Source: Seison nebaliae (taxonomy: Eukaryota; Rotifera; Pararotatoria; Seisonacea; Seisonidae). Taken from it: a DNA stretch of 56,758 nucleotides. Within the stretch, counting starts at the first letter, position 1. Each line of letters opens with the position of its first letter. The stretch is taken from assembly GCA_023231475.1 (NCBI GenBank), contig JALJEE010003153.1, positions 1 through 56,758 of the forward strand. The letters run 5' to 3'. This document shows, in pieces, positions 13,539 through 35,418 of the stretch. The notes below the pieces were generated by a model. The model did no database searches, was not told the origin of the DNA, and was given only the letters and a program-made list of their open reading frames with translations. Made by a program: the position numbers and the translations under genes.

Positions 13539-14215
13539 TCACTTCTTCTTCCCGATTAGCAAATCGATGAAATCTGAACAATTTTTGTTTAAATAAATTA
13601 AATAAATTGAAATTATTGAGACGGGTTTTGGGGAACCTTTGTATCTGATGAGGCCTTCGTTGTGAGGGTCGGCTGAACCGATCAATTGATTGATTTCACT
13701 ATCTGCCATCTTCTCGCCCAATTCCATAAGATAGTTGCGGAATTCGTTTGTTGAAACTGTACCGTTATCGTCATTGTCGAACACTCGGAATGCTTCAGTC
13801 ATCTCTTCTTCGTAATCAGCTTGATTGATTTTACTGGCGATCATCATGAGGAATTCAGTGAAATCGATTGATCCATTACCTGAATTTGGGAGAATGAATG
13901 AATTGGGAAGAGCAGTTGGAAGAAATGGAAACCATCTGCGTCTACTTGTGCTATCATGACTTGTAGTTCTTTCTCTGTCGGATTTTGACCCAACGACCTC
14001 ATAACAACTCCCAATTCTTTTATAGTTATCGTACCATCGCCATCTTTGTCAAATAATCGGAAAGCCTCGCGGAATTCTAGAAAAGATATTATTGGAAAGG
14101 ATAAGAATAATGAAAGTGTACCATCAATTTGTTCTTTTGTTAATTGATCCACCTAAAATGGTCGGAAAAAAGAGGTTAGATGAATAAAGTAATATTAATT
14201 TAGGAAGGAAACCAT
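13539..14215 (-). CDS. Calmodulin-like EF-hand protein
   Basis: This is a calcium sensor of four EF-hands, 151 residues when spliced, against 149 for animal calmodulin. The ATG at 14215-14213 is an exon of its own, followed at once by a GTTTCC donor; an intron right after the start codon is a conserved feature of animal calmodulin genes. Loop 1 is [12 protein letters not shown], loop 2 [12 protein letters not shown] (split by an intron) and loop 3 [12 protein letters not shown], all canonical. Loop 4 is [12 protein letters not shown], with His at position 3, Glu at 5 and Asp instead of Glu at 12, so it probably binds calcium poorly. The N-lobe is close to calmodulin ([15 protein letters not shown]) while the C-lobe is strongly diverged. 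It could be the main calmodulin of a fast-evolving lineage or a diverged paralogue; I favour a paralogue. Confidence 0.88.
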
Positions 14216-14943
14216 TATGTGAATGATGATCTCATATATACTTGCACTTCTTATATTATGTTTTTATCTAACAAGTTTTTTTTTGTTGATAGGAAAAGAA
14301 TGTGAGGAAGTATGAGGTTCGTTTGAGAATTAGTCAGCTTCACTGCTTCTATATGTGTTGTGGTGTGTTGTGTTGCGCGTGTGTATGTGTGCGTGTGTGT
14401 GTTGCACGGAGAATGTATATTTTGAGTAAATAAGAAGAGATGAACTGGAATAAAACGAACAGATAAGAGAAATGATTGTGAGGAAAGAAAAGAAATTTCG
14501 AATTATGTTCAATCAATTCCACCAGAATCATTTTGACGCCATGTCGCTCCCAAATGAAAGAAAGAATGAGATTTATTTACAGTAACAATTCTTCCCGTTT
14601 AATAGAATAGTAATTGAAGTGGATCGAAAATGGTCAGACAAACGTTAGGGTTCGAATAATTCACATGGCAATGGGAACGAAAAGGAGCGAAAGTAATGCA
14701 AGAAAACATGGGAAACATATCAAAGAATTATCGATTTTATTTTCTCATTTATTCCATTCGATGATAACAATGACTTCTCCCTTAAAAATGAGAAGTGATA
14801 ATGAACATAATGAGGATAAGAAGATTGAAAGAGATGGAAGTATTTGTAAGAATAATATTTGTGTTATAATGACGGAGGAATAGTGAAAGGAAATAGTATG
14901 GAAGCGACTTCTTTCCCTCATCAATCTTTATCCTTCTTCTTCC
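14216..14943. other. Intergenic with GT-rich stretch
   Basis: The 5' flank of the calmodulin-like gene. A GT-rich imperfect repeat lies at about 14350-14402 and generates spurious His/Thr-rich frames on the minus strand. A plus-strand frame at 14614-14883 has no recognisable content. Confidence 0.45.
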
Positions 14944-15843
14944 TCAGTTTCCTCCTCCCTTCTCGCTTTTCAATTGGAAACTAATGGACCATGAATCAAC
15001 TAAATCTGCTTCGCATTGTTCGGCGCTGCCAATACTTAACATCGGGAATTTGAGAGCTCCAACAAAATATAATTGAACGGAATGGGAATTCGCTGACAAT
15101 AACTGTAAAGGACAAACGCTCCTCAACTTTCGTAGTAATTTGATTTCATAACATTTTTTACTAACACCCAAAAGAAAAATTGACCTCTATTTAACCCTTA
15201 ATAATTTTACACCATTTACTATATGATACATTAAATTGAATGGAAAAATTAAATTTGAAAGCCCCTTTATTTTCCTCCTTTTTTCCACCCGATTATTTAC
15301 AACTCTTCCACCTAACTTATCAATTTAATGTAGTAGGAGAACTATCTAAACAAAATTCCAACGAAAGTAAAGGAACAAATTGGGAATATGAAGAAAATGT
15401 GAAAACGAACAAGAAAATACAGATTATTATTTTAGTTTAAACTATAAAATGAATTCTAAATTCTGGTGGTAAACATCGATAACTTATGACTAATATTTTT
15501 TATGTCCTGTTTGGAAAAATGGAAACTTTTCTAACAACTTGTCGACGTTTCCTTTTATCTTAAAATTGGAGAAGGATAAAAATGCTTCTCGCTTCCGGAA
15601 TATGAGAAATTCTTTCAAATTCAACTGTCTAAAATAGATTGAGGAAGATTTGTCGTTTGGACCAATTGCTACCGAACCACTAATGGGAGTATAAGTGAGA
15701 TTAAGTGAAGTACAAATGGTTGCAATTGAGTAATGCGAAGTGGAATAGAAATTGGCAGTATATATGGAACAATTATAACTATGTTTTGACAATCCTCCTT
15801 CTAATCTTTCTAAAACGAATTTGAGTAAAAACGTCGTGTGCAC
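14944..15843 (-). CDS. Unidentified protein, at least two exons (partial)
   Basis: I do not recognise this gene. One exon lies within 15490-15843 and contains LNLTYTPISGSVAIGPNDKS and NLKEFLIFRKREAFLSF. The last exon ends at 14944 and contains YEIKLLRKLRSVCPLQLLSA and VQLYFVGALKFPMLSIG. Between them, an acceptor with a T-rich tract (TTTTTCTTTTGGGTGTTAG, minus sense, before about 15168) and an upstream GTTGTT donor would join the pieces, which argues for a real spliced gene. More exons may lie upstream toward 17 kb, where another acceptor-led frame (about 16780-16880, LIKTEEVDEMFLGLIKLY) is seen. Composition is not low-complexity. No function is proposed. Confidence 0.35.
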
Positions 15844-17549
15844 TTTATAGAAAAAATACGATTTCCTTCTACGTACTTTATATGGAGATAATTGAGTCTC
15901 TCCTACCTATAAACTCAAATGAATATAATTCATCCTTCTTCAACTATTTTCTTCAAATCATTCCATAACCAACATTTCTGAGAAAATGAAACAAGGTTTT
16001 TCGAAGAAAAAATGAACCGATCTCACATGAAAATGATGAAAAAAATCAATTTCATTATCGATTTATGTAATTTATTGATATGATATGAATTACTTACAAG
16101 CTGATATTGTCAACTTACGTGAAAAAAGGAAGATCAGGATATTTATCTTTCCTCAATAACAATATCCCGAAGAGACGAAAAAGAAAATGAAGTTGATTGA
16201 TGTTTTTCACCGGAAAATAATTTCCCTTTGGAATATCATTGCTCGTCTTATTGCTTTGAAAGATAATGACATAAATGATGAAGAAGATATAATAAATAAA
16301 TCATAATTCGCATGAGGAATGGTGAAAGAATGTTGTCGGAAGAAAAAGAAAGAAAGTAGTGTTTGGTTGCGAGCACCACGTTTTCCTGTTAGGTCGAGAA
16401 TGATGTGCGGAAAATAATTACATTTAGGGAAATGGGTACACAGATGAGAATAGATGAAATAATTACAAGCTTATATTACTTCATGAACTGTTCTTGGTGT
16501 AGATTGTATATGTATATTTTTTCTGATTTATATGTCATATCACATATTATATCACCTTTTATAAGTCGTTTGTAGTATCTGGGGAATTGGTGTAGGCAAA
16601 TTTATTTATTATCAATAATGGCAACGACAAAAATATCATCAGAAGTGAACATGTTTCTTTGTAAATTTATATTGGAAATATTGATTGATTTTCCTTCTTG
16701 TCACTCGGAATAAATGTAAAACTGATCGATATGTCTACCACCTTTTTCCCAAGTCAAGTAACTAAGTGCTCTCAATGCACCATATCACACACATTTTCAT
16801 ATCGTTCAAGAAGGACGAATATAATTTTATTAATCCTAGAAACATTTCGTCCACTTCTTCCGTTTTAATTAACGTCACATCCGAAAAGTAAATGAAGAAA
16901 GTAAGAAAATCGATTACTCTTATGATTATCATTAAATTATTGGAGATTATTCGACTGAAAACATGATCAGATTCTCGAACAACCAGTTCGACAACTTCCA
17001 CTTCTCGTATGGATATGGACTCTTCATCTCTTTTTCTGTTTTATTCTTACAATTAGAATTGATGATTCTATTTCTATCTTATCTCATATATTTGACAATT
17101 GGATGGAGTTAACTACGTATGGAGAAATAAAATGGTTATTCGTTTAGATTTAGGGTAGGGAAGGGGGGAGGGGGGGGGAAGACCTCGAAATCAGAAAGGA
17201 AAATATTATAGTGATTATGAAATGATTACTTTTCCTTTTTGGTACACACAATTGGACGAAAGGACATCTGAAAGGAAAAAGAAATTTTTTTTAAATAATT
17301 TCCGTCTGTTCGACTCGCTGATTATCATCTCTCATCATGATTAGTCATGTTGTCATAGAAACGAACGGCCAAAATGAGAATGTTTAGGAAATGCAATAAC
17401 AAAATTTAATAGAAATACATATTTTTTGTAATATATTAATAATATATATCATTATGTCTCTTATAATTGGTATATTGGACAATGATGTATTAGGGAGTGG
17501 ATAAAATAATGATAATAGTAATTCCAATTGCCATGCTCCCAAACTTCCT
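15844..17549. other. Mostly non-coding; G-rich run
   Basis: No confident gene. One short frame (about 16762-17001, minus) may be an exon of the unidentified gene to its left. A run with four G-tracts at 17153-17178 stands out in this AT-rich DNA (listed separately). Confidence 0.4.
17153..17178 (+). other. Putative G-quadruplex-forming run
   Basis: Four G-tracts of 3, 3, 6 and 9 are separated by loops of one or two bases (GGGTAGGGAAGGGGGGAG followed by a G9 tract). This fits the G3+N1-7 quadruplex rule. It lies about 370 bp past the TMEM33 stop codon, on the strand opposite to the gene. Confidence 0.6.
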
Positions 17550-18013
17550 TCATGGTGCCATACGACAAATCAATTCGATACATTTAAATCCACAACTTCT
17601 CAATATTTGAGGCATCCAACTTTTGTTCAAGAAGTTCGTTGCAGAAAATCGTAATTGACAGAATGCCAATCTGTTCATCAAATAAATTAAATAAGATGAA
17701 AATAAACAATTCTTACCTATTTTTCCCATTTCTTGTGGAATTATATCGCATCAGCAAAAATCGATGATAGAACATAATAAGAATGAAATATCTCTGACCA
17801 CTTTTGATAAAAAGAAGAAAAAAAATGTTATTAGTTAAACTGGAAGAAGACTAACGTCAAAACGAGAAGGATCGAATAAACGAACAACATGATTTCAATG
17901 AAAGCTGCGAATGTCAGTAATTGATCATGACATTTCGTTGCGTAGTCGTTGAATTTATTCACTAAAATACTATTAATTGTTGTTCGCTGTTTGTTTTATT
18001 ATGAATGAATGAA

Positions 18014-18046
<33 letters not shown>

Positions 18047-18469
18047 AATGAATGAAAATTATCCTAAAAAAAAATTAACTTGACGAAGTTGTTTGAAGAA
18101 GAGATTGATAGAGACGATTTGAAGAACAACAACGAGAGAGAGTGGTGGTAATAAGGCTGGACCAAAATAGAACATAAAAGTGTAGAGAAGATAATGAAGA
18201 GAATCCTCTCCCAATAATTGTTTGAGGAAATCTTGTCGAATGCGAATCGGTCCTGTTCTCTGATACAACCGCAAAGAATATGCAGCAGCTGCGCTCAACA
18301 TCACCTTCTGGAAATATGCGAATGACGCTTGAGGACTCGACGCTCCAGCTATCACATATAGCAAAGCGAAACAGAGCGACAACAGTCTTGCCCCACAGAT
18401 CAACGTGCCAGGCCAATCCATCCGCAAATATTGTACCACTGGAATCGGATTTTCAGTTTCATCGGTCAT
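17550..18469 (-). CDS. TMEM33: TMEM33 / POM33-family ER and nuclear-envelope membrane protein
   Basis: TMEM33 proteins shape ER tubules and bind reticulons; yeast relatives (Pom33/Per33) sit at nuclear pores. Exon 1 from the ATG at 18469 gives hydrophobic helices and EDSLHYLLYTFMFYF, matching the family's EDSCHYLLYSLIF. Three further exons were read by eye: one with NDYATKCHDQLLTFAAFIEI, one with FILIMFYHRFLLMRYNSTRN, and the last with LRSCGFKCIELICRMAP followed by TGA at 17552-17550. The last motif matches the conserved C-terminal CLQSIAFISRLAP of animal TMEM33. Three introns separate the four exons. The first donor is ambiguous (GTCAAG fits the phase); the others are GTTAGT and GTAAGA. Length, about 240 residues, is normal for the family. 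Confidence 0.85.
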
Positions 18470-19732
18470 TTTTCTAGAAGAAATTTTTTGAATAAAAGCT
18501 ACAATTTTGAAGTATTATTATTTATATATTCATATATTCTCCCACAACCAAATCTTAGTCATCAATATGTGTTATAAGAACAATGACTCATTGATAATCA
18601 CTACTAACGATACGTATAATCACTATGAATTTCCTATATTATTACGTATTAAGTAAGTATTAGATATTTCAATAGGTAATTCCTAAATAATTTTTAAGCT
18701 AAAATTTATAGAAATACGTTTATTATTCAATTTACATGTCCAAACTATCAAAACTTTTAATTGTTCAAATGTTCATATTTCAAGCTTATTATATACGAGC
18801 AGTAAAAAATATAAATGGAAAAATAATAAAATAATTATATATTCATTTGTGTATATTCATTTCTATGCAATTTTCTTTTTCTTTTTTTTTATGCGATCCC
18901 GAGTTCATTAACTGATTAACTCTTGTTAAGCGATAGACATAATCGTTATTGGAGCATTGGAGATGATGGACGAGTTAGATTCGCGAGCTTCGGTACTTAT
19001 ACGAGAATCGAGAATTATTTCTCCCTCTTAAAAATTTATTGAAATAAAACTAACTGAAAAACCATGCTGATGAATGATCCATTTAATTTCATGTTTTTTG
19101 ATTAAATGTTTTCTAAAATTTTGATGACTCCTTCCTATTAGTCATGGGCTGCGCAACATATTTGAATGTAAAAACGGTTGAAATAGGCATATATATGACG
19201 CAAATTTGCATGAATTGTGATGGACATGTCGCGTCCGTAAATAATGATGTTCATCGATTACGGACGTCATAAATCACATCCTTCTCGATATAAGAAATTA
19301 AATTTCCTTACTTCTCGAATGGCCATTAGAACACTTCGTCGAACATAAATTCTTTTTTTAAAGGCAATTCTAATAACAAACAATATAAGGATTTGAATTT
19401 GTTTGAATTTCTAAAAAGTTAAAAAATTTTATTTTATCCATTTCAAAAATTTCATGTACGATAAACTTCTCTGTAAAATTTTACTCCTATTACTCATTCG
19501 CTACTCACTGTTCAGCCGGAGTTTTCTCGTCCGAAAAGAAAAAAAATATGGTTTAAAATTCGGAAATAATGGATGAATTATCAGTGTAATTGGTGGTAAT
19601 TTGGAAAAAAAGAATGATAATATTTTAAAATTAGAAAGATAATTTGGAACATTAAAAACGTAGAAGTTGGAGAACATTTAAAATTTAGAATATCGTTTTT
19701 GTTGAGTTTTGGTAGGACAACCATCCGATTTT
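18470..19732. other. Intergenic between TMEM33 and PPTC7-like gene
   Basis: AT-rich spacer between two minus-strand genes. It contains an inverted repeat with perfect 8-nt arms GTCCGTAA/TTACGGAC at 19233-19240 and 19258-19265 and a 17-nt loop. The flanking GACGTC-like bases partly extend the arms. No coding sequence was found. Confidence 0.45.
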
Positions 19733-21992
19733 TTACATTGTTTCACGAACACGTGCAACAATTACGAGAACGTCATCATGAGTTGTCGAATTTGACTGAT
19801 AATCTGTTAAATTTTATCATTGTTTATGAGAACGTAGAAATAAAAGGAAATGTGAAATAACTGGCAAAAGTTTGTTGAAGAATATCGCTTGCAGCATTCT
19901 TTACATTCAAAGGATGTGACATTTGATTGAGTACGTTACATAATTGGTTAGGTGAAAACACATCAAATAAACCATCACTTCCAAGAATGATGATATCATT
20001 ATCATATAACTGAATGTTTTTTTGAATATCGGAATCTTTGGCGATAGCTCTAAATTTTTAAAAAGTTTTTATTTCATTCCTTAACATTTAATATAACGTT
20101 TCGTTGAAGAAGTGTTGATTATATTCTTTCGCCATACAATACAATTGGTTTGGTACAAGTTTCTCATTTAAGATTGTTCGATACATATCATTCATATAAC
20201 TTGTCGGTTGTGATTGTTTAACAACAAAATAATATGAATTCTGTTGATTTTGTCGTACTCTTCTTAAAAGGACGAAACCCGAATCACCTAAATTTAGAGT
20301 TGTCATTGTACAAGATCGGGGATCAATGGCCACTCCACATAACGTTGTACTTCCTAACAAATTACAATGAATATAATCGTCATAATAAATATGAGTGGGA
20401 AAAAGATGATACCTAAAATTCCATTATTTTCGATATATTTCATTCCATAAGAGAAGGCACGTAACATTTCATCAGATTTCGCATTTTGAACGACCAAATA
20501 CTTCTTTGCCATTCGTAACAAGGTAGTAGGTAAGGTGCGAGGGTCAATACCATTATCCCGATTTCCGCCCACTCCGTCTGCGAGAACTAATTTATTTTGA
20601 GAGAAAAAAACAGTTTTGTTAGCATTCCCATAATAAAGAAGAAGGAAAATAAAAACGTATAAAAAGAGCATTTTCGTTACGGAATATACTTCCACAATCA
20701 TCACCAAAGTCTCCACAACTTAACGATATATTAATTTTTGAAGTTGGTGCGTGATGTGTTTTGTTCATTCCATCGACAGCCGTCTCTAATGTGATCAGAT
20801 CGTTTTCCATAGGATAAATATATCGTTGAGAATAGAGTCGCATCGCATATTTATTCATCTTCATCTGCTTAGACATCCGTTTATCATTTAGACTAGAAAT
20901 TATTGAATTTCGATTGATGGGCGCTGATTGTCGAATGGGAACTAATGAATATGGTCGTTTCCTAAGTATGTTAGATGGAAAATTATTTCTTCTTAAATTC
21001 ACTCCATTAATCGGAGTAGAGTTAAATTGTTGATTAAGTGGTCGCTGATTGGTGGCGTTAACCATCATGGACTTTGGTCGTTTCTTCAACATCTCTCGAA
21101 CATCACGACGCATTATTGAATAACGAGAGTATCTGGAGATATATTGTCCATTATTTGAAAGTTTCGAACCGATTTTTTTCTTCGTTCCTTGACGAAGGAC
21201 CACAACTGGTATTTTAACTCTTTTAATGTCATTCTTCCTTCGCGACGGCTTTTCCTTGTTCATCTTATTTTCGATTAACATTTTCTTTGTCTTTTTCCTA
21301 TTTTTCTCTTTTTTATTTCCTAATATGAAACTGTTGTCCTCCAATCCTAACAAAGAGGATTTATCAATTTTCATTGGAACTATTCCTTCAATCCTCTTCA
21401 ATTTCTTTGATTGTTTCACTTTCGTTTCTTCATTATTACTTTTCATACGATTATTACGAATACGTGACATAACTGATTGACTGAGTGGAATATGATGTCT
21501 GGATTGAGGTCTGATTACTCTCCTTTTTAACTGATTCGTATTTGCATTTGTAGTACCAGATTGTCTACCAATTGTTATGACACTCTTTGTTACTCGTCTA
21601 ACATTCATATCTTCTCTAACAAATGGTGCCATTTCTGATTGAGGTCGTTTCTTCTTCTTTTTCCTCGATCTTCTTTCTAATTCTTTTACAACAGTTTCTC
21701 TATTATTGAAATTGGCGTTATTGGAAATTTTATGTCGATCGATCATCACACTGGACTTCTTCGTTCCACTGGGATATAATCGACGCAAGAAAGAAAAGCG
21801 ATCAATCTCCTGAAGATATTTTAAAAGATTCGAATCGAAATTATAATATTCATATATCGTACTGTTATTGTTGATTTTGATATCAGTGTCGATGGCTTTT
21901 GTGAGATTAACCACCTTCTTCCTACTCTTTTTATTCGTACTAAAATTCTTTTTATTCGTTTTATAATATTTCTGCTCAATTCGCCGATCCAT
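19733..21992 (-). CDS. PPTC7-type PP2C Ser/Thr phosphatase with long basic N-terminal extension
   Basis: A metal-dependent (Mn/Mg) protein phosphatase of the PTC7 branch of PP2C. Catalytic features in order are DFGDDCG, then LADGVGGNRDNGIDP (metal-binding Asp and glycine-rich loop), STTLCGVAIDP, TTLNLGDSGFVLLRR, LYDNDIIILGSDGLFDVFSP and C-terminal THDDVLVIVARVRETM (last metal Asp), with TAA at 19735-19733. Four introns were placed. The first about 390 residues of exon 1 are not found in usual PPTC7: they are rich in Lys, Arg, Asn and Ser, with no predicted fold by eye, and could be a targeting or scaffolding tail. Animal PPTC7 is about 300 residues and mitochondrial; whether this protein is mitochondrial is unclear, because its N-terminus MDRRIEQKYYKT is not an obvious presequence. 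The first intron joins GDDCG directly to LADGVGG, which is shorter than in PPTC7 and should be checked. Confidence 0.82.
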
Positions 21993-23095
21993 TTCGTCTG
22001 GTCGTTATTGTCTGACAAATGTATTATGTGACAATTATTTTCTATTCTGTTCCTTCCAAACTGACATATGATAAAATGAAATGAGATAATCCTCAGTCTT
22101 GAAATTTAGTTCAGTTCTCGAATGTTCAAATTGATGTGAACGTGTTCTTCGTCTGATGAGTGTTGGGTGAATTCGTTTTTAAAAATCATTCGCCTTATTA
22201 CTTTTTCCTCTCTCTAAATGACGAAGAAGGTCATCCGTCTTTCTCAACTAATTTCTGATACATCTGACAATGGACACCGAAATTGATGAACATTAAAACG
22301 AAAGTGTCGTTGTCAATGGACATAATTAATCGGTGAACGTATTAGATCATGTTCGTATATGACGAACAAATTATTTATATCTTCTCTAATGTGATCAAGA
22401 GCAGAGCAATCGAATAAAATCATCGAATAACGAATGAAAATTTATTTAGTGTAGAAGGGATACACTGTCGTCTATCTTATATATCCCACACTGATTTCTC
22501 ATGTGTCTATTTCTTATCAATCAGACTATTGTAAGTAGTTTAATAAGTTGTTCATAAAATATTTTATCCTAATTTTTTATCGGCTCATTCAATAAATTTT
22601 AACTTCTTTTCTCAACATGAGACATCTTTCACACTTCTCAACATTACTCAATTAAAATTGTTATGATAATAAAATTGTAATTGTGGAAGAATTCTGATAG
22701 TTATTTAATAGAATAAAAAAAAAGTTTCAAGCAAAATTTCTTAGAAATTTATACAAAGGAATTTCGATTGCCAGTGACGACCCAGGTTATAATCAAATTA
22801 TTTATTCACTGTGAGAAAGGAGTATCATGTTCAGAAAGGTCAGAGTACATATATGTCCAAACCACCTTCTTCAAAAACCATTTTTATTAAAGGACTTTAG
22901 TACATTTTTCACAGCCATTTCACAACAGGCCACTGAACTTTTTTCCTTTATAAAACTCTTTACATTCATCCTCAATTTGTGTACATTTGAAAATAAGGTG
23001 AAAAAAATCTTCCATTTTTTTCACAGGTTACTTCTGGTTGTTTACTAAACTTTGTTTTATTTAAAATTAAAATTAAATCAAATACTTTCATCAAA
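21993..23095. promoter_or_regulatory. Divergent spacer, PPTC7-like gene and orphan gene
   Basis: A 1.1-kb spacer between two head-to-head genes, so it should hold both promoters. AT-rich, no conserved motif recognised. A short plus frame at 22827-23048 is unconvincing. Confidence 0.35.
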
Positions 23096-23860
23096 ATGGA
23101 AACGATTATCGAACAGCAAACTATTGGAGGTGAATGGAAGAAATTGAAGGAATCATTCTTCTATTTCATTCATTTCTTATACCATCATTACACCACCATA
23201 TTCATGAATAATATGAAAAGTCGATATCATCGATCAGTCGAATATACGAACGACAAAGTGAAAAGTCTACCAGTTATATCTACCGTTGTCCAATATTCTT
23301 ATGTGATTTATACGAAATGGAGCAATTTCAGTTTTTCCGATCTCAAACGAACAATGTTCTCAGTGCCATCCATCGTCATTTCATTCATTTTCGCAATAAT
23401 AAAAGAATCAAAATTTATTCAATTCATTCTGCAACAGAAGCCGATTGAATATATGGTCAGATTAACTTCTCGAATCATCAATGTTGACATCAAATCCAAA
23501 ATTACCGATAATAAGGTCAAATATTTATTTATTTTTTAAATTTCTCAATTTTCTTTTTTCTCCACTGAACTTAAGACAGATAAAATCGAAGGTACAATAG
23601 ATCAACAGAGATTTGGAACTACACGAACGATAGAAGATGACCAGAATAATGATGCAGATGATGAAGCAGAAGATGAAGTAGATGAGAAAATTTCGGAGGA
23701 AGATTCTGACGATGATTCACAGAATACGTCATCCAATGTCTCACCAAATAAATCTTTGGTGTTTCCATCTAACACGGAAAATGTTTCGACCTCGTCCCCC
23801 ACATCCACCAACAGTCCATCAACAACAATTTCTTCTGGAACTATAGACGAAAATGAATGA
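23096..23860 (+). CDS. Unidentified two-exon protein with hydrophobic core and acidic tail
   Basis: I do not recognise this protein with confidence. Exon 1 (23096 to about 23515) encodes about 140 residues with helical hydrophobic patches (SFFYFIHFLYHHY, SVPSIVISFIFAI) and the motif VKSLPVISTVVQYSYVIYTK. An intron (donor GTCAAA, acceptor TTAAG) leads to exon 2, which encodes an acidic Asp/Glu/Ser stretch (NNDADDEAEDEVDEKISEED) and a Ser/Thr/Asn-rich end with TGA at 23858-23860. The SLP.(V/I)..T....S..YT.K spacing is faintly like the start of perilipin (PAT) proteins of lipid droplets, but this is too weak to name it. It is divergent from the PPTC7-like gene. The open frame, clean intron and stop support a real gene. 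Confidence 0.55.
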
Positions 23861-33923
<10,063 letters not shown>

Positions 33924-35385
33924 TTCGTTCGTTTAATTAATTCCACAACAACAACAACAACAACAACAACAGCAACTCTTTCTTGAGAATTATCATCAAA
34001 CTTTTATTTTTATTACAAATTCATATTATATTCATCCATCATCTCATTTTTGATGAGTGTTTTGATTTTTAAAAGAAAAAAAAAGTCCAAGAGAAACCTA
34101 TTTTTAATTTCTTCTACATTTCTCTCTATCTTCTTCCTTTCCTTTCTTCGTTATTGACACATTAATCCGGATATTTATTTGCATTCCAATTCTTTCATAA
34201 TACCAATATTCATAGAGATATCTTCCCACTGATCGTCACTAACTCTAATAACTGATAATAATAGTCATTCTCCGATCATTCGTAAAAAGCATGACATAGC
34301 ATGAGAATTGAATGAAATAGAAAGACATGGAATTATGAGCAAATATTATTTCGAATTGAACATGAATGTAAATTCAGTGGAAACTTTTCATTCCTTTTTT
34401 TTTCCATTAAATATTTATTAATATATATCTATCTATGTATATTGATCCTGATAATAATTTCCCCATCTTTTTATCCTTGTTCCATTATTCCTTCATCTTT
34501 CTCAGTCATCATCTCCCACAAACCTTTTTGCCAAGTTCAGTCATACTGGTCGGATATGTACAATTTCAGTTTCGCTCACTCATCTCCACAAAGGAGAAAT
34601 TGTACATTTACATAATTTTATTCACGATCCAAAAAATTCCGTCTTTTTAATAAAGAATCCGTTTCATTCCTCCTATCTCTCTCTCTCTATCTGTTTCTCA
34701 CTCTCTCTCTCTCACAATGAACCAATCTAGTAAAATTCTTTCATTCCTAATGTTTTCGCGGCTTGTTACATTTTACCATTCGTTAACTAATTATTCGATA
34801 TGTTTTAAGAAACTTTTGATAGTAGTTTTACCATCGTCACTTTTCGTCACTCACAATATTAACATCTAATTTAAATGAAATTTCTTTTCTGGTTTCTTAT
34901 CGAATCATTGATTGTCTTTTCTTATTTTTTCCGCTCGTATTTGTTTGAACCCAAACCATTAATCGACTGTGGTGCAATCGTCATTTGGAGAGATTGGAGC
35001 TAATTAATTCTTTTCTTTTTTCCTTTGCCAGTTGAATGTGTTGTGGTAACGGACGAATAAATTTAATCGATGTCGAAACTCGTCAGAATGTGAAGAAAAT
35101 AATTATATAAATTAATGTGTTTCTCATCGTGCAGTGTAAAACTAAAGAAAAAAAAACATCCGAGATATTTCTCACCTTAGTCTTTTGTTTTGGAGAAAAA
35201 AAAAACAAACAAACAAACAAACAAACTCATTCTGCAACGGTGATATTATCCACCATTTTCTTTTCTTTTTTGTTGGTAATTTTGGCGAAACGTACATTAG
35301 TATCTCCTACAAATTTATTAGAATTATTTTAATCTTTCTTAGCATCTCTTTCAAAATATTTCCTCGAATACACACACTTTTACAC

Positions 35386-35418
<33 letters not shown>

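Noticed and set aside
14330-14531. Overlapping His/Thr-rich frames
   Set aside because: They are translations of a GT-rich simple repeat.
20354-20716. Reading through the first PPTC7-like intron as coding, giving an extra hydrophobic segment before LADGVGG
   Set aside because: It would need a different frame from the upstream exon. The GTATAT donor and ATTAG acceptor give an in-frame join, so I kept it as an intron while flagging the short junction.
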